Shown here piece by piece: positions 35,170-47,332 of a stretch of DNA of 64,000 nt; within the stretch, counting starts at the first letter, position 1, and each line of letters starts with the position of its first letter. Under the pieces are notes generated by a model. It had not been told where the DNA came from. It did no database searches and was given only the letters and a program-made list of their open reading frames with translations. The stretch comes from Helopsaltes ochotensis (lineage: Eukaryota > Chordata > Aves > Passeriformes > Locustellidae): the NCBI GenBank assembly GCA_013400155.1, contig VXBM01001216.1, positions 62,001 through 126,000 on the forward strand, in the 5' to 3' direction. The position numbers were made by a program, and so were the translations under genes.

Positions 35170-35684
35170 NNNNNNNNNNNNNNNNNNNNNNNNNNNNNNN
35201 NNNNNNNNNNNNNNNNNNNNNNNNNNNNNNNNNNNNNNNNNNNNNNNNNNNNNNNNNNNNNNNNNNNNNNNNNNNNNNNNNNNNNNNNNNNNNNNNNNNN
35301 NNNNNNNNNNNNNNNNNNNNNNNNNNNNNNNNNNNNNNNNNNNNNNNNNNNNNNNNNNNNNNNNNNNNNNNNNNNNNNNNNNNNNNNNNNNNNNNNNNNN
35401 NNNNNNNNNNNNNNNNNNNNNNNNNNNNNNNNNNNNNNNNNNNNNNNNNNNNNNNNNNNNNNNNNNNNNNNNNNNNNNNNNNNNNNNNNNNNNNNNNNNN
35501 NNNNNNNNNNNNNNNNNNNNNNNNNNNNNNNNNNNNNNNNNNNNNNNNNNNNNNNNNNNNNNNNNNNNNNNNNNNNNNNNNNNNNNNNNNNNNNNNNNNN
35601 NNNNNNNNNNNNNNNNNNNNNNNNNNNNNNNNNNNNNNNNNNNNNNNNNNNNNNNNNNNNNNNNNNNNNNNNNNNNNNNNNNNN
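35170..35684. other. assembly gap (515 undetermined bases) in the last DUSP8 exon
   Basis: A run of 515 N bases interrupts the GC- and CpG-rich last exon. Reading frames that appear to cross it have no sequence support. It should contain the missing DUSP8 C-terminal codons and the stop. Confidence 0.99.
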
Positions 35685-38600
35685 GGTCGGGGGGTGTATT
35701 TATACTTGCGCGTGCATTTTCGGGAGCGCAAGCGCTGAAACCGAAGCGAAGGTGGACGAGTCTTTCCAGAGTCGGGAAACATAGTGGCGGATGCTTAGTG
35801 TCCCTCCTGCACTCACCCTGGTCCTTTCCCACCCATCCCCAGGGCGCCCCGGCCCTCAGAGATCCGCACTCAAAATTTGGGCCTAAAAACTCAAGCGGGA
35901 AGAGGCAGGGGTTGCAATTTTGGCTGTGCCGATGGTGCGCAGCGCCTGGAGAGAGGACCACAGCTGCCCCTTCCCTGCACCCTGGTGCACTAAGCATGCT
36001 CCCCTGTGTTTCTCTGGCTAAGTATCCTAAAAATGCTGCACTGGAGCAGCCCTATACATATATAAATATATATTATATATAATATAAAGAAAAAACCCGA
36101 AAACACACACACAAAAGAAAAGGTAAATGGTTTTACTGCAATTTTTATTGAGACGTAAATAATATTTCAATTTTTTTGTTTTGTTTTTAATTTATTGAAG
36201 CTGTTCATTCTGGCAATGATTTGCAGACAATGTGGGGCGGTACTTTCAGCTCTATTTTTACTGTGTATGGTATTTAAATCTGAAATACGAGTTTCTAAGC
36301 AATATCTGAGGCCTGTGGCTCCTTCTATAGTTAATGTCCACAACATAGATTTCCCCCCTTCTCTCTGGGCATACCAACAAGGGGACAGGAGACTCTTCTG
36401 GGCACTTTTTCTAGAAATGAACAAGTAAACGAGCAAACCATAAAACGTTCTTATGACACAAACTGAGCCAGAAAACTCTTCTGGAAGCTGCTGCCTCTTC
36501 TTCCCACCTTGGTCTCTGTTTCTCCTCATCTCCATCCCAGCCATTACCACCATTCCAGCCATCATTCCATCCTAGGCATTGTCCCTGGCCGTCACCCAAT
36601 CCCAACCACAGCCCCTCTCCCCCGCCTCCCTCCTTTTGGCTGCCCATCCTTGCTGGAGATGGAGAGGTGGGAGTCACCTGAAGTGGATGGAAGGCTGCAG
36701 GATGTCACCTCCCGCCGAATGGGGAAGGCATGGGAAGCTGCCACAGCAGAGGGAGGGATGGGAGGCTGGTGGTAGTTGGGATTTCTTATTGGGAGATGTC
36801 TTGCCTGCCTGCCTCAGCCCTTCAGCTCCCCCTCACCTCAGCTACAGGGAAGTATGGGAAGGGAAGTACTTCCCTTGCTTGGGAAGTATGGGCAGGGCAC
36901 CACTTTCCCTTTGGGGGTGGTGGTTCTTCTGGCTTCCACATCCTTTGTTTCACATCTGAGAAAGTCAGGGGGAGCATGTTTGCAGGTGCCAGGACTCCCC
37001 TGGTGCTGCTGCCCTCCAGGCCGGCTCCCCTCCATCCGGATGATAACCTGTCCAGACATGAAGCTCTGCAAGCACATGGAGGGGCACAAGAGACTTATTT
37101 TCGGAGATGGTTGGCTGCTTCCTCCCATCTGGTGGGAAGCTAAGCTCTTGCCCCCAAACCCCAATGTCAGGATTGCTGAGAAGCTGCTTTCTGAAGCTGG
37201 AGGCACTGAGCTGCCTCCACTGCAAAGCACATCTCTCCCTGCAGCTGTCTTTGCTTTCTCCCTTGTCTCGCACTAGTTTGCAAAGCTCATACCTCAGGGG
37301 TCTGTGTTCGTGCATGTCTGTGTCCTGTGTCATCCTTGGAGTGTTGTTTTTTTCTTTTCTGGGTCCACATGGTTTCTCTCCCTTTCCCTTGTTCCTCCTC
37401 TTGTCATTGGTTTCTATCTTTAAATCAAACCACCCGTGACAAAACCAAATGATCTCAGGTTTAAAATGGAACATGAAGCAGAGGCGTGAGGAGCTGCAAT
37501 CACAAAAGGAGGGGCTGCTCGCTTCAACTAGTTACTTCCTCAACCACCTCTGTGTTCGCAGTTGAGGCAAGTCTCCCTGGAGAATCCTTGCTCTCTTTGG
37601 GCTTTAGTTTTTTGGTGTTCCACGGAGCTATTTGGCGAGATGCTGGGGACCCCCACATGCTCCTGACTGGTTCCCCGTGGTGTGGCAGGGGGCGGTTGGA
37701 GAGCCAGGGACCATCTGCTCCTCTCCCCACATCACTTTTGATGACAAGTGAGAGATCTCATAGTCAGTCCTCATAGTAGTCCACTCATTACTGCCTCCAG
37801 CAGCCACCTCAAACCTGCTCAGTGTTGCCAGCCTGAACATTGCTCTCATCATGAAGCAGTGATGACACCATTTTCTAAGCTCCCTTTCTTGACTCCAGAA
37901 GGCATTTAGGTCCATCTTGAGAGCCAAACAGCGGTTTCAGGAGCTCTACTTGGAGCAGGCCATCCTAAGCAGGCATCAATGTTGAGTCCAAGGAAGAGAA
38001 GAAAAAGGCTACATCCTCCCTCTGGTGCCTCCTCACTGGGCATAGTGTTAGTGTCATCTCCCTTCTGTCCAAGGAGTGCTTCTCGTCCTCCTTCCCCTCC
38101 TGCTGCCCTCAGTGGAAGCATCTCTTCCCAAGCATGCCAGTGGTGATTGTCTGCTGGTCTCTGCCCTGTAGCACTCAGTCCCTGCCCATCCCATAGTCCT
38201 CCAGGGTTGGTGCCAGCACTGACTTACTGAGCTCAGGTCAGGCAAGTTGCTGGCAGGAGCTGGTTAGGTGTAGCTTTGAGCAGTGGAGAGAGGCTTAAAT
38301 GGCTTCCCAAAGGATGTAACAGAAAAGATAACAGGTGGGCACAACCAGGTGAGGAGATGAGACAGAGCACTAGCAAGCTCCCATCTAATTCCTCCTGTTA
38401 AGTGACACAGTGTGTTGCAAGAACGAAAAGCAGATGAAGCAAGTCAGGAAGGAGAGGGCGTGTACTGTAAATGAGATGCTGAATGAGATGAAAAGAGGCA
38501 GATAAATGGTTTGCCTTTGTCATCTACACTATGCCATCACCGGGAAGCTTCTGAGACACGTTTGAAGTTTTACACACTATGGACTCCTCTCTCCTCTGAA

Positions 38601-39682
38601 ACCATAACAAAGATAAGTATATTTTAAGATAAGTAGATTATAGACATTCATGACCCACCTCTGCAGCCTTATTTTGATGTACCTTGCATTCATTCCTCTC
38701 CTTTACATTGGGCATGTGCATCAGAAACCCTCATACATACAATATTTTAAGTCTATATCCAGAAAATAAGCCTTGATGGAGCAGATCTGCCCAAGTGTCT
38801 CATGCTCATCCTGACCCAAAGCCATCAGGGTCACCAAGTGGCTTGCAATTAACTTTTTTTTTTTTTTTAAATCAAACTCTGTCTAATGAACCACTTTGTC
38901 CATCAATCAGAGAACTATGAGTTTTCATGAGGACAGATGTGCCATTTTCCACATCATCTTCAGCCAAGTCTTTTTATGGGCTCTCACATCCATCCCAAAG
39001 CCTCACTGGAACCAAAAATTACCTTTCCATGCCAGTCTAATGAGGGTGCATTCATTTGTAGGGACCTACAGAGGTGGAAGTGGGACCAGAGGAGAGGAAA
39101 GGTCTCTTCCTTCAGTTGAGGAACCAACAAAGCTGCTGAGTGTCCGATGGCAGTGGCAATGCCTGCACTTCCTACCACATGAAGGTCTGAGCAAATCACA
39201 GCTCTCCTTCAGACTAGGAAGGACGTTTTGCTCCTTTCCCTCCAGCCTCTGCCTGTCCTTGGGGCTGAGCCTCCCAGCCACCTCCTTCCCAGCTGAGCAA
39301 AGCTGGCAGGAGGGCAGTGATCAGGTTGGCAACACTGAGCCAGAGGCTTGGGTCAGAGCAGGCTCGTCCCTGGCCTCAGCAGCAGCGTCCCCAGCCCCTG
39401 CTGCTTTCCCAGCCCTTCTCTTTTTGTCTGCTTGTTTCTTTGGATGTCCATCCCTGTTACATCTGCCCCTTAGGAGACAATGCCCCTCAGAAACCCCTCC
39501 TACTGTCCCCTTCCCCCTCCCATTCTTAATACTAATGATAATAAGCTATCAGTGTTGTCATTGCAATCTATGAATGATAGATTTGAGTATTTATGATTAT
39601 TATTATTATGATTATTATGGTTATGATTCTGTACTTTTTTGCTTCTTACTCTTTGTATGTTGCTCTTTGTTTCTCTGTTGTG

Positions 39683-39688
39683 AATAAA
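39683..39688 (+). terminator. candidate proximal poly(A) signal AATAAA
   Basis: A canonical AATAAA sits in TGTGAATAAAAGC, downstream of a T-rich tract. It could terminate a shorter DUSP8 transcript. There is no strong GU-rich element immediately after it, so support is moderate. Confidence 0.4.
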
Positions 39689-41090
39689 AGCAAGGCCCCA
39701 TCTCACCTTCTCTCTGCTCCCCGCAGCCCGGCTGTGGCTGACTCGGCACTGCTCCCGGCTGCCCCAAGCATCAGGAGGCAAACCCTTGTCAGAGGAGCTG
39801 GAGGGAAGTGCTTCCTAAGGATATAAATGCACCCAAACCCGGGGCAGATCCATTCTCTTAGCTCTTCCCTTCCCTTCCTGTAACTCCTCTCCCCCATATA
39901 GGTTCCTGTTCACTTTTGCAAGAGGCAGGAACCCACTGGCACCAACAACAAAGGATTAAATGGCAAAAGCTTAAAGCTTTAAGGAGCATTGGCCAGGCAT
40001 CCAGTTCATGGAATCAGCTCCTCCAGGTCGTGGTCCTCTCACCTTCTTCAGCTGGCTGCAGCTGCAGGCTGCATCTTCACCCACAAGGGCTTCTTGCTCT
40101 GGCATCGCAGCTGCTTTGTAAAGCTGCCCTGCTCAGCTGAGCCCGGGGCATTGGCTGCTGCTTTAGCCCCATGCCCTGGGCTTCCTGGGCTTAAGTGTCC
40201 TCCTCGTGCTGGCAGTTCCCCTGCCCAGGAACAGCACAGCCTGGGGAAGACACATGGACAGTGCTAGAGCAAGCCCAGTGGCAGAGCCACAGAGGGACAT
40301 GTGAGTGGCCTCCGGTACCTGGAGGGATTTAGATGGGCTGGGAATAGCTCCCAACATGAGACTTGATACAGTCTTTATCAAACACTGATAATCATGGTGT
40401 CATGACCAAACAGAGGCTGGTGCTGTTTTTTTCACCCATTGCCTGTGCTCCTTGTACAACCTGGAGGTTTCCAGATGACTGTAAGGTGTAGGAGGAGACA
40501 TTAGGGGAAGGGAAGAGGACTCCCATCTGCACCGTGGTAAGAAACACTCCATGTACTGTGCCAGCCCCATAAGAGTAATTAATTTCGTGGGGTTTAACAC
40601 TGCCCTTCTCCAAGTGGCCCAGGCACAGTTTCTTGTCTCTGTCATGACTTTGCTTTGTCATGGGTTGAGGTCCTTCTCATCATGCTGTGCTGAACACATT
40701 TCCAAGGTTGCTCTGAGACCACAATGGAGAGGAGAGAGCTCAGGTCTCACCCCTCTCTTGGGGGACCCTGGTAGATCTCTGCTGGGGTCCCGGTCCAGCA
40801 TCACCCTTCCTACCTCACCTGCCTGTGGAGCAGTTGTGGGCAGGGAGGGAGCAAGCAGGTTCCGACTGTACCGGGACTGAGCCTCTTCTCCCTTCCTCAT
40901 CCCTGTAGGATCAGACCCTTCCTCAGTAAGCACAACACAGAGGGGGGTCTGTACCCACCCTGGTGTACCTGGGGACTCCCAGGCCTGGAAGAGAGGGTCT
41001 GGCCACCAGCCCCACCACACTCCCTTCCTCACTGTCCATTTGGCCAGCGCCGGCGTCGGACCCGGGAGACAGCCTGCCCCTGCCTCGTCT

Positions 41091-41103
41091 TTATTTATTT
41101 ATT
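41091..41103 (+). promoter_or_regulatory. AU-rich element (overlapping UUAUUUAUU) near the transcript end
   Basis: TTATTTATTTATT contains overlapping copies of the UUAUUUAUU nonamer, a class of mRNA-destabilising element. It lies about 80 bases before a canonical poly(A) signal. Rapid decay is usual for inducible phosphatase mRNAs, so a role in DUSP8 turnover is plausible if this is its 3' UTR. Confidence 0.45.
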
Positions 41104-41182
41104 ACCAGAGGCTGTAAACAGTAGTGCTTTTCTACCCTCTATTTTCTTTTCCTTTCTTTTGTATTTTGGAACAACGTGTTGT

Positions 41183-41188
41183 AATAAA
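41183..41188 (+). terminator. candidate distal poly(A) signal AATAAA, likely end of the DUSP8 transcript
   Basis: AATAAA in TTGTAATAAATACC is followed within 30 bases by GGTGTTTTAACAGCTGGTGTC, a GU-rich downstream element as expected for cleavage and polyadenylation. A T-rich tract and an AU-rich element precede it. This is the best transcript end between DUSP8 and MOB2. Confidence 0.55.
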
Positions 41189-41229
41189 TACCCGAATAGG
41201 TGTTTTAACAGCTGGTGTCAGCCTTGGTT

Positions 41230-44200
41230 TTTGAGGGTCAGACCTTTTCAGGATGGGGTTCTTTGGGAGTTTGGGGAGGGCAATGGACCTCTGGTTGCAG
41301 TGATGGGGCCTAGAGCTGGTGGGAAGCTGGACATAGAGGCAGACCTGGACACAGCCAGACCTGGATGCACAGCCAGACCCATGTCTGTGCATAGGGCCCA
41401 ACAGCTGAAAGCTGGACTAATTCAAAGCAGAACTAAGGCTCATGGCTGAGAGAGTAGTGGCATAAAAATTAATTGGGGCATTCCTGGGCACTCAGGCTGC
41501 AAACCGCCACTCTAGGGGCTCTGAAGCTGTAGTCAGGTGCCAAAGCATCCCCTTTCTAATGGAAAGAACTGTCCCAGTCCTGCTCCAGATAGGGACACAC
41601 ATGTAGGGGATGGTACAGATCACCAAGCTAAAGAGCACAAAGACATGGAGTGTTTGCATTGAAACACATTGTTACATAGGCAGCATAAACAACAATATAT
41701 ATGGTGTTGTTATTATTATCATTATTATTATTTTGCTTCCCAGCTGTGCTCTGCTCCCACCTTGCTCCTGACATAGTAGCAGTGTGTAGCCACAGGCTTG
41801 CTGTGCATTACAGCTAAACACTATAAACATTCCCTGCTCCGGGGGCAGCTGGCAGGTGCCAAGCAGCAGCCCCATTTTGGCTGGACTGTGCTGAAGTGGA
41901 AGCTGGTGGAGGCATTTCCCTGCTCCCCCCTGCAGCAGGTTTTCTTTGGAGGGAGGAGAAGGCATGAGCAGACTCCCTGCAGTTCTGGCTCCAGAAAGCC
42001 TCAGCACTTATTGACGTATATGCAGAAGGGACATCCATCCTCACAGCTGCTTTCCACAGGCTGTGCTAAACCCCCGTGTCTTTTATAAATTCATTCCTCT
42101 TATCCAGCTGCAATTGGTGGGTGTTTTGTAAAGTTCCACAAAACCAATGCCATCACCAGCTGCTGGGGTAGAAGCTCAGTGTAGAGCTTTGGCCTCCTGT
42201 ACATCTGACACCACTAGCAGCTCCAGAGAATCTGTTGGCATATCCTCCTCTCTCAACCACTTGTTGCCATGTGTGACATGGGAAGGGACAATTATTTAAT
42301 AGGGAAACATGAACACTGCTCCCATCTCCTTCCCAGTTTACCTGCCCCTGGCTTAGTTTTTCCAAAGTCACTACCTAGGGGAAGGGTAGTATCCCAGAGT
42401 TGACATCTTGTGTCCCTACTTCCACGAGCACAATTAAATCCCCTCATGTTTCAGAGAGACATTCCCTCTGGGCCAGGGCACTGGCAGCAGCACCCAGGTG
42501 GGAGGAAACCCAGTGAATCTGCTCTTAGGTGGGGCTGGGGCTACCAGTATGTGGAGGCTCTATCCCCTGGCAGAGGCACCCATGGGTGTGCAGCTAGCGC
42601 AGCTTTCTCCCCCTGCCCTAGTGCTGAGGCTGCCTCTCCTCTTGTTCCTCGTGGTTTGCACGGCAGAAACCATTACTGCAATGAGAAACCCAGGAACGTC
42701 CTTTTTCCAGCTCTCTGGCTTTTATTGACTCAGAATGGCTGCCAAGCCTATAAATAAATGTTCCTTGAGCTAAATATAGCAGCCACTGAAATAGGCTGCT
42801 GGCTATTTATTTAGCTTGTGGCCTCTTTGAAAGCTTGCCAGTCCATACTGCCTTTACCTTCATGCCGTCCCACCCGGGGCTGTGGCCACCCATCATGGGA
42901 GCATGGCTGAGTCAGCACGGGGAGAAGGGTCACAAAAAGTCATCCGCAGGTCTGCAGGGCTGGAGAGCCAGGGTGACTGAGTTTGGCAGCTGGAGGAGCT
43001 TTGGCACCTTGTACCCCTGCCCACAGAGCTGGGGGTCGCCAGCAGGGACATTTGCTGGAGCTGTTGGGCAGGGGCTGAACCAGTCCCAAGCCAATTTCCT
43101 CTCCTGTGAGGACTTGGTGTCTTTTTCCAGCACCAGAGCCTGGAAAAGAGAATCTATCTATCACCTCCCCCAGGCTTTCCAGCATTAGGTGGTGTGCATT
43201 GCTTTTCCACACTTAGCAGGGACCATAAATATTCCTGGTGCACAGAGCTGCTCTGTGTTCAGACACTTACAACAGCCAGAGGCATGAATTGACCCCCACC
43301 CTTGCACCCCTACTTGAGGCAGGACACTCAAACTCATAAGCTGTGCTGTGACCTGGTCTCTGGCCTCAGCTGCCACGTGGTCTTCAGACAGGAACCATGT
43401 CCCCTCCCAGGTCTATCCCACTTAATTTTGTGTCTGGGAGATGCCATTTGCCACACTGGTGGGATGAGCCCTTATTAGGGCACCACACTTGGAGAGGCTC
43501 CGTGTTCCTCCATAGCACTGCTGATTGTGCATTGAAGCAAGAAGGGATGGGCTTCATCTCTCAAGAACTGACAGAAAACAAGGTGAAAGCTGCTCTGTGC
43601 TGTAGACATTCTTCTACACCCTGAGCCTAAGAGGAATAGGATGCTGCTTTCCTTGGGCTGTGAGGAATTCACTGCAGCTCTGTGCCAGCCAAGGGAAAAA
43701 CCCTGTCACTCCCTGGAAAGCCACATTCCCTCCTGGAGCAATCCAAGAACATTAATAACATTTAGCACTTACTGAGGGTTTTGCTAAACATGAGCTAATC
43801 CTTACAACACCCATGGGAAGGAGAAAAGTAATTATTCTTATTGGGCTTAATTTTTCCTTTTCCATGTACCCCTGCAGATGGGGGCCAACTCTACCTCGTC
43901 CAGAGAGCTCTGGAAATCAGAGGAGAATCGCACTCATCCCAGCTTGTAGAAATACGAGCCAAGACGGCAGGTTATTTGCCAAAGGCCACCCAGGAAGGCA
44001 GAGTTGGAGCTTCTGTGGAGTGGGGGGGAGGGCGGCGGGGGGGGAGGGGTGTGGTGTGGAAATCCTTGCTGCCAGTCCTTCTCCTACACACCAGACTACA
44101 ATTCCACAACTGACGGGGTAATTCTGGTCCCCTTGCAGGTCCTCACCTGCAGGATACCCACCGGGTGCAGATGCTTTGTATTGCTACTTACCTTCCTGTC

Positions 44201-47039
44201 CACAATGTCACTTCACAAGGTGGTTAGAGAGCTACCCTGCTCTCTGTGGCAGTGGGCACTGACAAGGCTCATGAGCATATTGGTTTGGAGCACTACTGCA
44301 GCAAGTCACAAAATTCCCACACGTGACCCCCGCTTTTGGAATTACAGCCCCAGACCCGCTGCGATGTGTGGTAGATCCCAGCAGACCTCAGCTCCGGGGT
44401 GAGTGGCCTCCACAGCTGTGGCCAGAGCACCCCAGCAGGGGAAGGAGCTGATGGGATGGTCGTTGGGCTTGTCCCAGCTATGTGGCATTGGAGTGAGGCT
44501 GGCTTGGAGGGCTGAGATGCTGCTGGGGTCCCTCCTGGGGCACAGAGGGTCTGGATTAGGATGCCCCAGGTGAAAGTGGAGACCAAAATGAGAGGGGTGA
44601 ACTGCTTGCCTGAGTCTTTTGCAGGGAGAAAGGGCAGTTTTAGGGGGTTCCATACAGCCATCAATGCTCCCTGGCCACACTCCTCTGCTGAAACCCAGGC
44701 ACTCAGTGTCTGAGTGGAAATACTGTCTGTCGGCAGTACTCAGATGATGTCATTCAGTTTTCCAGGCTTCTGGGCTGAGCCAGCAGCTCGAGCCAGTATG
44801 ACTGGAGATTCTTTATTTAGAAGGAGCCCAAGTGCAACTGAGTCCAGGTCTTCGCAGTACCCCTCTGCCACCTCCCTTCCCTGCTGATGCAATCCCCTCT
44901 GCAGCAGGGACATCAGAATGCCTCAGAAGAGGTGGTTCTTGGAACCTCAAAATGGGACCCTGCCAGGCAGGTGGGAAAGGGAGATGCTGTTAGGGGGCAG
45001 GTGAGGGTGGTGCTTAGTCTGTGCTACCAGATGTTCCCCAGGCAGAGGAATATCCAGTTCCCTCTGGGCAATGCACACAGCAGAGGAGCCCTTGTCACTC
45101 CAAGTGTCCTTTTACCTCCCTTCAGCTCCCTGAGAAATTTGTCCTGAGCTCCCCAGCACAGCAATGGTCACCCTCCTCATCCTCACACCTGTCATCTCTA
45201 GTCTGGATTACTGCAATCAAGCCTCAGGCTGGCTTTGGGGGGCTTTCTTGTTGGAAATCAAATGTTTTCCCCCTCTGACACCCCTTAACCTGCCTCCTCT
45301 CCCTCTGCAGCATCTCCTGACAAGCCAGTGGCTAAGAATAGCCCTGCCTCTGGCTCCAGGCTGGTGCTGTTTGTTCAGTGACTCAGAGCTGGCCAGGCAG
45401 GCACTTACTCAAAGGGCCCCATTACTCATCTGTCTGCATTGCCCCAAGGATGGGGTTTATATCTCTCTTTGCTTTTCCTTTAAAGATCCTTTATTTATTT
45501 CTATTAAATAAAGCTGCCATGCACAAGGAGAGGTAGTTTTCCTGCTGTAGATTTATCTCTAAACATGTGTGCCCTGACCCAAAATGCTGCAACCCCTCAG
45601 ATCACACTGGCAGCCCCTCGGCATTGCTCCTTCTCATCGCCTTGCCGGGAAGAAGCTGTGTCGGCAGGAACAGGGCAAATGATAATGTCTCCCAAAATCG
45701 CATTTCATGCACCAGGGTAACCATGAAAACAAATGCAATGAAAACAAAAATTCTCTCCTGCAGAAACCATCTGTGTTGAATACCAGTGTGGATCTGACTG
45801 TGCCCAAATCCAGCTGGCCCCTCATGCCCACGGCATGACCCAGCTGCTCCAGTCTTGCCCACAGCCCACACTAATTGCAATCCTCCTTCCTCTTCACAGA
45901 GTGTGTCACTGCCCAGTGGGCGAAACACCTCGGCAAATTTAAAAAGGCCTCAATTTTAAAAAAAGTGGCTTCATTTCCAAACAACAAAAAGGCAGCATCT
46001 TCCTCATCTGGTTTGCTCCCCTGAGGCATTCTCTGAGTCACGGCCAGTCATGCTGGGAACAGAGCTGCATCCTGACCAGTGCACATCTGTGTCTGCAAGG
46101 CACTGCCATGACAGCACTGCTGGAGGAGGACACAGCTCCTCCACCCGCTCTGCCACGGCACGGATGGTTGCTTGGGAGAAGGAAAGAGTAGCATTGGTAG
46201 AAGAACTGGATGAAGTTTGTAGGAATAGCATTTTGTTCTCTTTCTGCTGCTTCAGCCCTGTAATTTCCTTCTTTTGTCATTCTTCAGGTTTTTCTTCCAG
46301 TTTTTCCAAGCCTGCCACTTCATGGCATCGCTCTTCAACCCTGCTGTCATCAGGGAGCCCAGCACTCTGCTCCAAGATGCTTCATGAAGCCTCAACAGCA
46401 CCTAGAGGGCTTCCTGAGAGCAGGCACAACTTCCATGCAAGGCACACCTGACTATCCCAAGCCAGGTCTGGTTTGTGCCTTGTAGAGAAATGTGTTGGGT
46501 GTAAACAGACCCACCTGGCATGGAAGTGGGCACTTGGTCTGGATTTGTGCTGTGGCTGTGGCACTTCTCACCACCGTACCCTGGGTCACCACATAACACA
46601 TGCTGAGGTTCTGATCCTGCCCTGCTACCCCAAGGGAGCCTTTCCATCCATTCAGGATGTGTGGGCTCCCAGTGCCTCTCCCCAAAGCCCAGCACAGAGA
46701 GCTGGGGGCTTGTGCCTCAGAGGAGATGGTGTCTCCAGCTCAGCCAAGGCTGGCAGCAGCCAGGGGTGCAGAACAGAAGGAAGCAGGAGCTTGAACATTT
46801 ACCATGGGCTGGAAATGGGATCTTGCACGTCCTGGCAAATACAGGTATTTGTGTGTTCCCTCCATCCCAGTGACCTCCCCTTAATCACAGCCCCTGAGGC
46901 CATCTGGGCGTATGATGTTGTAGGAGAGCAGGACCAACCTGCCCAGTTTGGTCCTTTCTTACAGACCCCACTGGCACACCACAGCGTCCATCACACTGCC
47001 AAGGGCTGCCGGATGGCTGCTTCCAACGCCGGAAACTGA
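41230..47039. other. intergenic region, no gene recognised
   Basis: Short frames overlap on both strands without codon bias or domains. A diverged MIR/L2-like relic lies at 43751-44010, and simple TTATTA-type sequence lies at about 41.71 kb. Confidence 0.7.
43751..44010 (+). repeat. ancient MIR/L2-like relic
   Basis: The segments TTTAGCACTTACTGAGGG, TGAGCTAATCCTTACAACA and TTGCCAAAGGCCACCCAGGA follow the order of the MIR/L2 consensus (…GCGCTTACT… TTTAATCCTCACAACA … TTGCCCAAGGTCACACAG …). Divergence is high, as expected for an amniote-age element in a bird. Confidence 0.5.
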
Positions 47040-47165
47040 GGCCACAGCAAAGCCAGGCCGTGTCAGAGGGGGCAACGGGGGCAAGCTCAAAGCAAGCTTT
47101 GTGGGACACCTTTCCCTGGCACCTGAGCAGCGCTCAGGAGGGGAGGGGAGTCCCTGAGCTGTACC

Positions 47166-47332
47166 ATGGCAGGCGCCGTGCGCCGGCCCTGCAGCGAGGC
47201 GAGCGAGCAGCCTCTACTGGCCTCTACCGGGAGCCCTCGCACCACCGCAGTTCTGTCTGTGCAGCGCCAGGGAAAGCAGCTCACCCTGGTTTCATATCCT
47301 TCGGGAGAGCCCGGCGTGACAAACCCCATTCT
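47166..47332 (+). CDS. candidate unannotated first coding exon, possibly an alternative N-terminus of MOB2
   Basis: An ATG in optimal context (ACCATGG) opens a 55-codon frame, MAGAVRRPCSEASEQPLL… ending …GVTNPI plus CT. It stops exactly at a consensus donor, CT|GTAAGT, at 47332/47333. The frame would otherwise hit TAA inside the donor. Phase 2 matches the phase-2 end of MOB2 exon 1 (59150), so splicing to MOB2 exon 2 would stay in frame and add a different N-terminus. The local sequence is CpG-enriched, and an in-frame TGA lies upstream. I do not recognise the peptide from any family. Another + strand gene or chance are alternatives, and transcript data are decisive. Confidence 0.4.

Larger units (their letters stand above)
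35685..41210 (+). other. DUSP8: probable long DUSP8 3' UTR
   Basis: No gene-like reading frame is seen between the gap and about 41.2 kb. The tract contains an AT-rich block at 36.04-36.45 kb, an AATAAA at 39683 and an AU-rich element plus AATAAA at 41.09-41.19 kb, the features of an extended 3' UTR on the + strand. About 5.5 kb would be long. The shorter end near 39.7 kb, or an unseen transcript ending at 41.2 kb, are alternatives. Confidence 0.55.

Noticed and set aside
34472..36082. A 536-codon + strand open frame over the last DUSP8 exon
   Set aside because: Only 34486-35169 is coding. The frame crosses 515 undetermined bases, and the part after the gap bears no resemblance to the DUSP8 C-terminus.
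45507..45512. AATAAA in intergenic DNA
   Set aside because: There is no upstream transcript or GU-rich element to support it. It is expected by chance in AT-rich sequence.
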